Program-made: the position numbers and the translations under genes
Notes under the pieces: model-generated
Told to the model about the DNA's origin: nothing
What the model saw: only the letters and a program-made list of their open reading frames with translations
The model's database searches: none
Origin: Lentisphaeria bacterium
Lineage (GTDB): Bacteria > Verrucomicrobiota > Lentisphaeria > Victivallales > Victivallaceae
Assembly: GCA_017466125.1 (NCBI GenBank)
Contig: JAFTUS010000017.1
Span: forward strand, 1-39,905
DNA length: 39,905 nucleotides
Reading direction: 5' to 3'
In this document: piece by piece, positions 1-7,390 of the stretch
Position numbering within the stretch: position 1 is the stretch's first letter
Layout of the letters: each line of letters begins with the position of its first letter

Positions 1-63
1 ATTATTCAGATGGGATATGACGATATCTTCATCCGGTATAATGAACTGCACTCAAGTTACTGA
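1..63 (+). CDS. Possible C-terminal tail of the intron-encoded reverse transcriptase/maturase (partial)
   Basis: An open frame enters from the left edge and stops with TGA at 61-63, directly against domain V, encoding 20 residues ending in YNELHSSY. In ORF-bearing group II introns the reverse transcriptase is encoded in domain IV and ends just before domain V, so position and frame fit. No RT or maturase motif lies in this short piece. The assignment rests on position only, and the frame could be fortuitous. Confidence 0.3.
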   Translation: MIQMGYDDIFIRYNELHSSY

Positions 64-139
64 ACCGCCGTATGCCGAACGGCACGTACGGTGGTGTGAG
101 AGGACGGCTGTCCAAATAATGGACAGCCTCCTACTCGAT
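1..139 (+). mobile_element. Group IIC intron, 3' end (domains V and VI)
   Basis: The element runs off the left edge. Domain V is visible at about 63-97: an ACCGCCGT arm pairs with ACGGTGGT around a GAAC tetraloop. It closely resembles the Oceanobacillus iheyensis group IIC domain V as I remember it, including a CGC catalytic triad in place of AGC. Domain VI follows: GGCTGTCC (106-113) pairs with GGACAGCC (121-128) across an AAATAAT loop, and the lower stem leaves A133 bulged as a textbook branch-point adenosine. The intron should end after T139 (CTACTCGAT). Known family behaviour: IIC introns insert just downstream of terminator hairpins or attC sites. The 5' part of the intron and the upstream exon are outside the window, so activity cannot be judged. 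Confidence 0.88.
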
Positions 140-214
140 TAGTTCATTTCAAGAAGATTTTGGTAAATCGTAAAACAGCAATGACAAATTTTTTCTTGAA
201 AAAAGGGGGGAGAT

Positions 215-1219
215 ATGAAGCCTGGACAAACCTTCACAAAACAATTCATTTTTAATAGCCGGATGATCGGGGAAATAAAAATAAAGAAAACGTCTTTTAT
301 TTCCATTTTACCTCAATATATCTGCTGCATTCTGATATTATTGACTGCGTCAGGTTACAAAAAATTGGATACCGCAAAGCCGGAAACAGAAAATCGTATC
401 GCAGAAGAACTCAAATATCCGTTGAAAGGTAAAATACATACGCCAATAAAACTGTATAAAAACATCTATTCCGGATTATCCGGAGAATACTTTAAAAAAT
501 ATTTTTCAAAGGACGATATGAAGGAAATCTCTTTCCTGTGGAAAGATACCCTGTTGAGAGTTAAATATGACGATTTCTTTATCAACGATGACAAGCCGTA
601 CTATCAGGAGTTCGCAGGGTTGAATTCCAATAATCAACTGGTGAAAATAAAGAAAGACGACAGAGAAAAATACTCTTTTCTGCTTGGAGTCCAATTGAAA
701 TTTACTCCTACTCAAAACATTACAGTTCAAACTTATATTGACAAGTTCAAAAAAGATTATCCCAATCTGAAACAGAGGGGGAGCGTTTCAAACAGTTTCG
801 TCCGCACACATCTTCTGCCGGAAGAACTGATCGATCAGGAATTTTTCAACACAGCAAGCGAAAAAACAGCCCCAAAGGTCAGAAGTCATGATAAGGAAGC
901 TGCTGAAAGAAATACGCTCAGGGCTGTATATATGTATTTGTTTTATCATCCGCCTCAAGAAAAAATTATACTTAGCAATGACAATGTTGAAATTGTATTG
1001 AGCGGAAATTATAATTTCACATTATCCCGATTGGAAATTAAGGATAAAAGAGTTGAGGTTGCGTATTATTTGCAAGATGTCACAATTTCCATCATAGATG
1101 TTCAGTTATTGAAATATCGGAAACAAATAGAGTGTGACTTGAGAAATGCAATAAAAGAATACAATAAAAAGGGGGCTGAAAAGAAAAAAGCGAAAGAATT
1201 GCAGCAATTAAATTTCTGA
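215..1219 (+). CDS. Hypothetical exported protein, AT-rich
   Basis: 334 residues of unrecognised family. A strong GGGGGGA ribosome-binding site at 205-211 supports the ATG at 215; an in-frame ATG at 263 is possible. Residues 26-47 form one hydrophobic stretch (about ILPQYICCILILLTASG) typical of a signal peptide or membrane anchor. It ends LTASG-Y, where a lipobox would have Cys, so it looks like a lipoprotein signal with the cysteine replaced by Tyr (TAC versus TGC). The rest is rich in Lys, Asp and Glu, with a Lys-rich tail. Base composition is clearly more AT-rich than the metabolic genes to the right and it sits directly after a group II intron, suggesting acquired DNA. Its last 12 bases overlap the end of the convergent downstream gene. 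Confidence 0.7.
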   Translation: MKPGQTFTKQFIFNSRMIGEIKIKKTSFISILPQYICCILILLTASGYKKLDTAKPETENRIAEELKYPLKGKIHTPIKLYKNIYSGLSGEYFKKYFSKDDMKEISFLWKDTLLRVKYDDFFINDDKPYYQEFAGLNSNNQLVKIKKDDREKYSFLLGVQLKFTPTQNITVQTYIDKFKKDYPNLKQRGSVSNSFVRTHLLPEELIDQEFFNTASEKTAPKVRSHDKEAAERNTLRAVYMYLFYHPPQEKIILSNDNVEIVLSGNYNFTLSRLEIKDKRVEVAYYLQDVTISIIDVQLLKYRKQIECDLRNAIKEYNKKGAEKKKAKELQQLNF

Positions 1220-2023
1220 CTGTTGTTTTTCCCCGGGGAGCGGGGTGTCGATCCGGCAGTCGGGCAGGGCTTTTTGCAGTGCAGTTACGGCGTTTGCTCC
1301 GGTGCAGTGAAAAAGACTGAGGTGTTTTATTCCGTAATTCCGCAGAAAAACGGCAGTCTCCTGCAAACGTTTTTCTGAAGCGCGGCGCAGGTGCAGTCCG
1401 CCGATGACCGTATGGATCGTTATTTCAGGCCGGACTTTGCGGCAGAACTCCAGTGTATTGATGATCCCCGCATGACAGCAGCCCGAAATGAGCGTTCCTC
1501 CCGCGGTCAGCAATGCCTGTTCCTCCGGGATGATGTCAACTGAAATGCACTCCTTTTCACGGTAGAAATCACCGCCGCAATCCTCATCGGAAAGACGCGG
1601 GATCGGTCCGGTGAGCCAGAGCCCCGGCATGATTTCAGTGAAGTTTTCAACGTAAGTGATTTTGCTTTTTTTCAGAACGGAGAGCGATTTTTCCGGCATG
1701 GAAATATCGTGTACCGAACCGTCGGCGTGACGGCTGAAGTGAGGAAGTTCAACTCCGGGCGCACACCACACACACTGCGGAGCAAGGGCGGCGAGCCCTC
1801 CGGTATGGTCATAGTGTCCGTGGGACAAAATGACTTCAGAAATCGTTTCCGGAGCGATCCCTGCGGTGCGTAAATTCGGCAGCAGAGCCTCCCCCGCACC
1901 GGTGTCGAACAGGATCTTTCTGCCGTCCGTTTCCAGCAGCAGAGCCAGCCCGAACTCCGGCATAAACCCCGGAGCAGACAGTTCATCGACCAGCAGTGTG
2001 ACGTTTATTTTTTCAGAGACCAT
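1208..2023 (-). CDS. MBL-fold metallohydrolase (MJ0301-like)
   Basis: 271-residue metallo-beta-lactamase-fold protein, probably cytoplasmic. Residues 68-73 give the metal motif H-G-H-Y-D-H followed by TGG. Later come SGCCHAGIINT (second metal His), GGLHL and a C-terminal HCTG, the pattern of the archaeal MJ0301-type group often annotated as 7,8-dihydropterin-6-yl-methyl-4-(beta-D-ribofuranosyl)aminobenzene-5'-phosphate synthase. That name is an annotation habit rather than proof of substrate in a bacterium. The ATG at 2023 is chosen because GAGGGG lies just upstream; a longer frame would run into the LacI gene. It lies 37 bases after the LacI gene on the same strand and is probably co-transcribed with it. 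Confidence 0.85.
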   Translation of the reverse strand: MVSEKINVTLLVDELSAPGFMPEFGLALLLETDGRKILFDTGAGEALLPNLRTAGIAPETISEVILSHGHYDHTGGLAALAPQCVWCAPGVELPHFSRHADGSVHDISMPEKSLSVLKKSKITYVENFTEIMPGLWLTGPIPRLSDEDCGGDFYREKECISVDIIPEEQALLTAGGTLISGCCHAGIINTLEFCRKVRPEITIHTVIGGLHLRRASEKRLQETAVFLRNYGIKHLSLFHCTGANAVTALQKALPDCRIDTPLPGEKQQSEI

Positions 2024-2060
2024 TTTCCCCTCACTGAAAATTGATTTCAACAAACATTCA

Positions 2061-3038
2061 TCACTGTTGAGTCCGGTTTTTGACACTGTTGCGCTGAATG
2101 ATTTCGTAGGGGATGGGCGGCGGAAAATTGTTTTTGCCCTGAACGATTTCCAGACACTGTGCGGCAATTTTTTCATAAGGCATACGGATCGCCGTCAGAG
2201 GGACAGGGTTGACCCGGTTGTAAAACTCGGAGTCCCCGACGATAATGGAGCAATCATCCGGCACGCGCCAACGCAGATCCTGTAAAATACGGGCAACTTT
2301 TCCGCCTTCGGTCGCATTGGGGCAAATGAGTGCAGTGATGTTCTGCCGCAGAAGTTCGCTCAACGCCTGATGCGGTTCGTTGTTATGCGTGTAAATAACC
2401 ATGCCGTTCAGCGGCAACCCGCGCTCTTTCATCGCCTCACGGAACCCCGCTTCTTCCTCCATAAAACGCCAGTAGACCTCCCGGCCGCTGCCGGTATTCA
2501 GAAAACCGATACGGTGATGGCCGTTTTTGCACAGCAGATCCACGGCATCACGGATGGATTTCCGGTGATCGGCGGAAACGGAAAAACAGTTCGGTTCCGT
2601 CCGTTCCGGCAAGCGGTTCACATAGATGAGCGGAATAACAAGGTGACTGCTCCAGTAATCCATCACATTATCCAGTCCCCCCAGAGAGATCACCGCATCG
2701 AATCCGCTGTTTCCGACCAGCGGGAAAGCCGAAGCCTGTGCGACGACAGTCGCATAACCGCCCTGATGAAAAACGGCATGAAGAGCATTGAGAAGTTCGT
2801 AATAATATTCGCCGTTGATCAATCCGGCGGCATCACTGGTCAGCACCAGAACTTTTCCGGCACGGGAAGTATGCTGAAACTGGTAATTACTCCGGGCGAT
2901 CTCGGCAGAAATCCTCTGCCGGACTTCCTCATCCACATGCGGCCGTTTGTAGAGAACCCGGCTCACTGTTGCCGGAGAAACTCCGCAGTTTGCGGCGATA
3001 TCAGCGATCGTCACACCATTTTTTTTCGGTCTTGCCAT
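2061..3038 (-). CDS. LacI-family transcriptional regulator
   Basis: 325 residues. An N-terminal helix-turn-helix at residues 9-30 (VTIADIAANCGVSPATVSRV) is classic LacI/GalR, followed by a hinge and a periplasmic-binding-protein-like sugar-sensing domain from about residue 60 with the usual INTGS-, HRIGF- and AIRMPYE-type strands. An AAGGAG ribosome-binding site precedes the ATG. It is divergent from the glycyl radical enzyme gene across about 190 AT-rich bases that contain one near-match to the TTTCATGAAA palindrome, making it a candidate reader of that motif. The effector is unknown; a carbohydrate is expected from the family and the neighbours. Confidence 0.95.
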   Translation of the reverse strand: MARPKKNGVTIADIAANCGVSPATVSRVLYKRPHVDEEVRQRISAEIARSNYQFQHTSRAGKVLVLTSDAAGLINGEYYYELLNALHAVFHQGGYATVVAQASAFPLVGNSGFDAVISLGGLDNVMDYWSSHLVIPLIYVNRLPERTEPNCFSVSADHRKSIRDAVDLLCKNGHHRIGFLNTGSGREVYWRFMEEEAGFREAMKERGLPLNGMVIYTHNNEPHQALSELLRQNITALICPNATEGGKVARILQDLRWRVPDDCSIIVGDSEFYNRVNPVPLTAIRMPYEKIAAQCLEIVQGKNNFPPPIPYEIIQRNSVKNRTQQ

Positions 3039-3076
3039 ACTTGCTCCTTAATGCAGAAATCTGTACCATTTTCTAT

Positions 3077-3104
3077 AAGATACCATGCTTTGCAGAAAAT
3101 TCAA
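3077..3104 (-). promoter_or_regulatory. Probable promoter of the LacI gene
   Basis: On the minus strand, TTGAAT (3104-3099) and TATCTT (3082-3077) are separated by 16 bases, about 40 bases upstream of the LacI start. The -10 is imperfect, so this is a moderate-strength sigma-70-like prediction. Confidence 0.4.
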
Positions 3105-3113
3105 ATTGGATTT

Positions 3114-3127
3114 TATTTTATGAAATA
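3114..3127. promoter_or_regulatory. Operator-like palindrome variant (LacI/GRE intergenic)
   Basis: TATTTTATGAAATA differs by one base from the core of the perfect palindrome at 7298-7319 (TATTTCATGAAATA). It lies between the divergent LacI and glycyl radical enzyme promoters, next to the LacI -35. A 7-bp inverted repeat (ATATTGT 3127-3133, ACAATAT 3151-3157) follows. Confidence 0.45.
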
Positions 3128-3173
3128 TATTGTCATAAAGATTTTTTTTCACAATATAAATCCTTTTTTATTC

Positions 3174-3201
3174 TTTACTTTTTCCTTTCCTGTGGTATAG
3201 T
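3174..3201 (+). promoter_or_regulatory. Probable promoter of the glycyl radical enzyme gene
   Basis: An extended -10, TGTGG-TATAGT (-10 hexamer 3196-3201), follows a T/C-rich tract with TTTACT (3174-3179) at a 16-base spacing. The same TGTGGTATAnT string occurs before the prepilin-type gene at 7428. Transcription would begin near 3208, leaving a short leader with the ribosome-binding site AAAGGGAG at 3216-3223. Confidence 0.5.
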
Positions 3202-3230
3202 ATATCAGTAAATTGAAAGGGAGTATTCTC

Positions 3231-5243
3231 ATGTTTGAAAAAGCACCGGCTCTTTTGCTTACACTGCAAAATGAAACCATACGGAAATTTTCCGGAATTG
3301 ATGATCCTATGCTGTTGGGGACGGAACTCTTTTGTGCCGCCCTGGAAAATCTGCCGCTTGGAAAATCGGACGAATTTCCTTACCCGGGGATCTTCGGTCT
3401 GGAATTTACCACACCGGAAATCCGTGCCGATTGGGAAAAACGGATCGCCGCAGACGGGCAGAACCGTCCGTCTTTCAGCAGTATCCCGCCGTTTTTTCAC
3501 TCTCTCGCCGATGTCGGGTGCAACGTCGATGACGGCGGACGGGGGCATACGACCATTGATTTCAGCGAAGTCCTGCAAAAAGGCCTGAAAGCCATTTATG
3601 CGCAAGTCGCCGACGGGGAAACGCCCTTTGAAAAATGCGCCCGCCGAACCCTTCTTGCCGTAAAAGAATTCGCCGCAAAATCCGGTTGCCGTGTCCCGTG
3701 GGAACCGGCTCGAAATCTGGACGAAGCCTTGCAGAGTATCTGGCTCGTCTACGAATGTATCATCATTTCAGAACTGGTTCCCTACTCCTACTCCTGGGGG
3801 CGCATGGATCAGTATTTACTGCCTTTTGTTTCAGATGTAAGAGAAGAAGTTCTGACTGAAAAAATGGCTCTCTTTTTCCGTTTTCTCAATCAGGTCAACT
3901 TCAACGACGATGCGTCTGCCTTGAATGTCGGCGGCGTTGAGGGTTTCAATAAGGTTTCCCGTGCCATCGTTGAAGCGGCGGCACGGAACCGGATGCCCGC
4001 CCCCATGCTCACGGTGCGTATCTGCAAAAATTTCCCGGCTGAAGATTGGGAGCGTATCTTACGCCCGGAACTTCTTGCCTGCGGTCAACCGACCCTGTAC
4101 GGCGAAGAGTCCTGCCGTGCGGCTCTGCGCCGCCGGGGGGTGCCGGAAGAAACGCTCCCGAACTGGGCGGCAAATTCCTGCATGGGACTGGTCATACCCG
4201 GCGAAGAGTGGCAGGATATGTGGGGTGCGGTACTCCCGCTGACGCTCGCTTTGGAACCGGTGTTGAACGCAGGGCATTTCTTCCGGGAAAACCATCCTTT
4301 TGACAGCGGCGTTTCCCCGCAGAAAATCACCTCTTACGACATCTGTTACCAGCAGTTGCTCGCATACATCAAAGCCCTTTTCAAAACAGCCGTTGCCGCC
4401 GAAAAAGCCCGCTGTGCCGAACTGACGAGCCATTTTCAGAATGTTTTTGTTTCACTTTTCTACAAAGATTGTATTTCCCGGCAGAAAGAGGTGCGTAACG
4501 GCGGCGTAAAATCCCGCACGATGATCGTGGAAACAATGGGAATGGTCAATCTGGCGGACTCTCTTTTCTCCATAAAGAAACTGGTGTTTGAAGAGAAAAA
4601 ATATACTCTTCCGGCATTGACAGCAGCCCTGAAAAATGATTTCGCCGATGCTCCGGAACTGCTGGCAGATATCGCCGGACTGCCGAAATTCGGCGAAAAT
4701 AAAGGAGAAGCGGAAAATATCCTTAAACAGTTGACCGCCGATGTCGCCGAAATCGCTGAAAGTTTCAGCGGCAACGGATTTTTCTGCGCCCCGTCGCTGC
4801 ATACACTGCACAACCATATCAACTATGGATTGCTGCTTGGCGCAACTGCGGACGGCAGACGGGCGGGAGAACCGCTTGCCAAAAATGCCGGAACGTCCCC
4901 CGATGTGCAGACTGCCCATACATCTCTTATCCTTGCCGCCTCATGCTGGGATCAATCCCGATTTTCCGGCGGTCAGCCGCTCGATCTCTGGATACAGGCA
5001 AGTGACTGGTATGATCGTGAGCATGTCAAACGGTACGCCGCACTCTTCAGTACCTACTTCGACCGGGGCGGACTTCAACTTCAAATCAACGGAGCCGACC
5101 CCGCCGAACTCCGGGAGGCGTTGGAGCATCCCGAAAAATACGGTCACTTGATCGTGCGCATCGGCGGCTTCAGTATGCGTTTCGTGGAACTTCACCGCAA
5201 AGCGCAGGAAGACTTCATCCGCCGTTTTGCCAGCGGGATGTAG
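3231..5243 (+). CDS. Atypical glycyl radical enzyme (pyruvate formate-lyase family)
   Basis: 670 residues; the start is the ATG at 3231 behind AAAGGGAG, not the TTG at 3213. The C-terminal motif VRIGGFS places the radical glycine at Gly646, 24 residues from the end as in the family. The conserved ADGRRAGEPLAKNAGTSP segment is present about 100 residues earlier. The expected thiyl-radical cysteine is Cys317 in NSCMG. Most dehydratase- and lyase-type members have Cys-x-Glu and PFL has Cys-Cys; here Gly occupies the Glu position. Length is below the usual 760-900. No radical-SAM activase is in the window, so activation must come from elsewhere. The gene is divergent from a LacI regulator. Membership is firm; substrate and reaction are unknown. 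Confidence 0.85.
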   Translation: MFEKAPALLLTLQNETIRKFSGIDDPMLLGTELFCAALENLPLGKSDEFPYPGIFGLEFTTPEIRADWEKRIAADGQNRPSFSSIPPFFHSLADVGCNVDDGGRGHTTIDFSEVLQKGLKAIYAQVADGETPFEKCARRTLLAVKEFAAKSGCRVPWEPARNLDEALQSIWLVYECIIISELVPYSYSWGRMDQYLLPFVSDVREEVLTEKMALFFRFLNQVNFNDDASALNVGGVEGFNKVSRAIVEAAARNRMPAPMLTVRICKNFPAEDWERILRPELLACGQPTLYGEESCRAALRRRGVPEETLPNWAANSCMGLVIPGEEWQDMWGAVLPLTLALEPVLNAGHFFRENHPFDSGVSPQKITSYDICYQQLLAYIKALFKTAVAAEKARCAELTSHFQNVFVSLFYKDCISRQKEVRNGGVKSRTMIVETMGMVNLADSLFSIKKLVFEEKKYTLPALTAALKNDFADAPELLADIAGLPKFGENKGEAENILKQLTADVAEIAESFSGNGFFCAPSLHTLHNHINYGLLLGATADGRRAGEPLAKNAGTSPDVQTAHTSLILAASCWDQSRFSGGQPLDLWIQASDWYDREHVKRYAALFSTYFDRGGLQLQINGADPAELREALEHPEKYGHLIVRIGGFSMRFVELHRKAQEDFIRRFASGM

Positions 5244-5257
5244 AAAAATCTCTGATG

Positions 5258-7135
5258 TCAAATTTCCGTCATCAGGCAAAGCATGGAGCCGCCGGCACGG
5301 AAATCCGGAAAAGGCAACGTAAATTCGTTTTCCGTTACCGTCAGAGTCTCTTCCCGGTGCCAGCCTTTTTCATCCACGATACTCAATTTGAACTTCGCCG
5401 GAAGCGTGATTCCCTCCAAACGGATTTTACGGATTTTTTCAAAGTCATGGAAACGGCTGATGAGCAAAGCGCATTTGCCTGTTTTACTCTTTCCCGCCAG
5501 CAGATAGAAGGGCTGACGGCTCTCTGCAAACATGCGTTGCGGATAGTCGTGAAGCAATTCTCCGATGTACAGCATGGAGTAATAGTTGGCGTTGGGCTTA
5601 CCCGCCTGATCGAAAAATCCGAACATGTTCGCCCCGCAGCCATAATAATATGCCTGATCGAGTGGATTATCGTGAAAGAGAGTCATCAAGGCTCCATTGT
5701 ACGCTGCAGAAGAAACTCCGCAAAAACCCCGATCCGGATGATAATAACTGTCTTGCAGCAATTCGATACTGTCCTGATAGGAATTTTCATGGTTGCTGTA
5801 ACAGGAGTTGCCGGGAATAAAATGCCATTCGGTCAAAAAGAGTTCAGCATTGGAGTAACCGTTTTCGTCAAGGATTTTACGGGCCTTCCCGATACGTTCC
5901 GCCATTTCCTCGGGTGATTGCAAATAGCCGTGATAAGAAACAAAATCCAGCGGCACACCGTTGGCACGGCAATATTTCAGAAAATCCGGGATCGGAACGA
6001 GATTACAAAAACCGGGTCCGCCGATTTTCAAATCCGGAAACTCTTTTTTGAGAAATTTTGCAGTAATTGCGAAAAATTCCATAAACTGTTCCATCGTACC
6101 ACCCCAGCAGGAGGGATTTTCCGGTTCGCACCATATTTCCCAGTATTTCAAGCCGTAATGCTGACCGTTTTTGCCCCAGCCGTAATTGTAATGGCGGATG
6201 ATATTTGCCAATATGCGGGCGTATTTGGCAAAATCTTCCGGCGGAGTGATATTATTCTTTTTCAATGCATGGTCAATACTTGCGCCGAGACGGTAGAGAA
6301 CTGTCTGACCGTTGCCGATCATATCCGCCATGATATCATCAGTCGGTTCAAAACAGTAATTTGCCGGATCATTTTCGTCAAGATGCGGCAGAGGGAAAAT
6401 AAACGGAGTATCAATAATTCTCATGCCGGGATTGCCCAATGCCATATCATGGGTTCGGGTCGCAACAAAACGCAATTTGCGGAACTCCGGACGGTGATCA
6501 CGGAAAGCACGGGTACTCAAATTGGGGTTGTAACTGGAGTTGTGCAACCCTTTACGCAAATTGCCGCACGCTTTGCTGAAATCGACTTTTGCCGCCGGAG
6601 AAGTGACTGCCCCGGAAAATTTTCCGGTAATATCCTGACAACGGAAAGACCAGCCGTTTGAACCACTGCGAAGCCGTATTGCCAATATGTTGCTCCCTGC
6701 ACGGAAACGGCCAGAGACCCGATGTTCCGTATAAGGGCTGCCGCTGCCTTTGGGGAATGTCGTGTAGATTTTTTCACCATTCAGATAAAGATCCCACCAG
6801 TAATCGCCCCGGAGCAGCAGTTCCCGGCAGGGTTCGCCATCGTAATCAAAAGAACAATAGAGCCACCCCTCCTGTCCGGGTTTGCCAAGAAAATATTTCT
6901 GCAAATCAACTGTCCCCTGAACATCAGCGGCAACCTCTATGCCCGCTTTGCCATTCATAACAGCCGGGCACTCTGTCAAAACCGGAATTCCTTTATATTC
7001 CGCTCCTGTTTCAAAAAAGATCCATTTTTCCATTTTCTGCTCCTTTAATTTGTTGCTTTTACCGTAATTTAAATTTTTACATCCCGCCGCCATTACAAGA
7101 ACAGCACAGATCATAAGAGAGAATAATTTTTTCAT
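5258..7135 (-). CDS. GH39-like glycoside hydrolase, lipoprotein
   Basis: 625 residues. The N terminus is a lipoprotein signal: charged MKKL, a hydrophobic core and the lipobox MAAGC with Cys19. A beta-sandwich carbohydrate-binding-like region (about 60-180) precedes a GH-A clan TIM barrel with acid/base candidate Glu337 in IWCEPE and nucleophile candidate Glu436 in LTEW, the spacing and context of GH39 beta-xylosidase-like enzymes. The Asn that normally precedes the acid/base (NEP) is Cys here. A C-terminal beta domain follows. The ATG at 7135 has a modest AGGT site. A second in-frame ATG at 7033 has a perfect AAAGGAG and would give a cytoplasmic form without the signal. It converges on the glycyl radical enzyme gene, 14 bases apart. 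Substrate unknown. Confidence 0.8.
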   Translation of the reverse strand: MKKLFSLMICAVLVMAAGCKNLNYGKSNKLKEQKMEKWIFFETGAEYKGIPVLTECPAVMNGKAGIEVAADVQGTVDLQKYFLGKPGQEGWLYCSFDYDGEPCRELLLRGDYWWDLYLNGEKIYTTFPKGSGSPYTEHRVSGRFRAGSNILAIRLRSGSNGWSFRCQDITGKFSGAVTSPAAKVDFSKACGNLRKGLHNSSYNPNLSTRAFRDHRPEFRKLRFVATRTHDMALGNPGMRIIDTPFIFPLPHLDENDPANYCFEPTDDIMADMIGNGQTVLYRLGASIDHALKKNNITPPEDFAKYARILANIIRHYNYGWGKNGQHYGLKYWEIWCEPENPSCWGGTMEQFMEFFAITAKFLKKEFPDLKIGGPGFCNLVPIPDFLKYCRANGVPLDFVSYHGYLQSPEEMAERIGKARKILDENGYSNAELFLTEWHFIPGNSCYSNHENSYQDSIELLQDSYYHPDRGFCGVSSAAYNGALMTLFHDNPLDQAYYYGCGANMFGFFDQAGKPNANYYSMLYIGELLHDYPQRMFAESRQPFYLLAGKSKTGKCALLISRFHDFEKIRKIRLEGITLPAKFKLSIVDEKGWHREETLTVTENEFTLPFPDFRAGGSMLCLMTEI

Positions 7136-7164
7136 ACTTTACCTGTTTTTGTTGCTTGCATAAA

Positions 7165-7192
7165 AATATACTTTATTTTTTCTCTGATGCAA
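7165..7192 (-). promoter_or_regulatory. Probable promoter of the GH39-like gene
   Basis: On the minus strand TTGCAT (7192-7187) and TATATT (7170-7165) are 16 bases apart, about 30 bases upstream of the ATG at 7135. The palindrome array begins about 15 bases further upstream. Confidence 0.5.
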
Positions 7193-7207
7193 ATTTGTTA
7201 TTACGCT

Positions 7208-7221
7208 TTTTTCATGAAAAA
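7208..7221. promoter_or_regulatory. Operator-like palindrome, copy 1
   Basis: Perfect 14-bp palindrome TTTTTCATGAAAAA, centre 7214.5. It is upstream of the GH39 -35 and is the first member of a helically phased array. Confidence 0.6.
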
Positions 7222-7235
7222 TATATGTGCATTAT

Positions 7236-7255
7236 TTATTTTTCATGAAAAATAA
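7236..7255. promoter_or_regulatory. Operator-like palindrome, copy 2
   Basis: Perfect 20-bp palindrome (TTATTTTTCA and its mirror), centre 7245.5, which is 31 bp from copy 1. Confidence 0.65.
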
Positions 7256-7297
7256 CAAATAATCACTCATCCTATGCGGCTTTTATGCCATTCCTTC

Positions 7298-7319
7298 ATA
7301 ATATTTCATGAAATATTAT
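7298..7319. promoter_or_regulatory. Operator-like palindrome, copy 3
   Basis: Perfect 22-bp palindrome (ATAATATTTCA and its mirror), centre 7308.5, which is 63 bp from copy 2. It is the longest and most symmetrical copy. Confidence 0.65.
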
Positions 7320-7334
7320 ATTTTTTATGATTTA

Positions 7335-7345
7335 TTTCATTGAAA
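7335..7345. promoter_or_regulatory. Operator-like palindrome, imperfect copy 4
   Basis: TTTCATTGAAA has one extra central T relative to TTTCATGAAA. Its centre at 7340 is 31.5 bp from copy 3, and it lies just upstream of the presumed -35 region of the prepilin-type gene. Confidence 0.45.
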
Positions 7346-7361
7346 ATTTTTCTTTTCCCGC

Positions 7362-7390
7362 TTTCTTTTTTTCATAAATTGTGGTATAAT
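7362..7390 (+). promoter_or_regulatory. Extended -10 promoter of the prepilin/GH operon
   Basis: TGTGG-TATAAT (-10 hexamer 7385-7390) is a near-ideal extended -10 and compensates for a poor -35 (TTTCTT, 7362-7367). It follows a T/C-rich tract, as in the promoter at 3174-3201. It would drive the five-gene operon starting at 7428. Confidence 0.6.

Noticed and set aside
147-201. Inverted repeat TTTCAAGAA/TTCTTGAAA after the intron as a riboswitch or terminator
   Set aside because: Nine A/T-rich pairs across a 37-base loop with no T-run and no aptamer-like conservation; too weak to call.
2024-2176. N-terminal extension of the MBL-fold gene into the LacI gene
   Set aside because: A good ribosome-binding site and family-typical start exist at 2023; the extension overlaps the LacI coding end in another frame.
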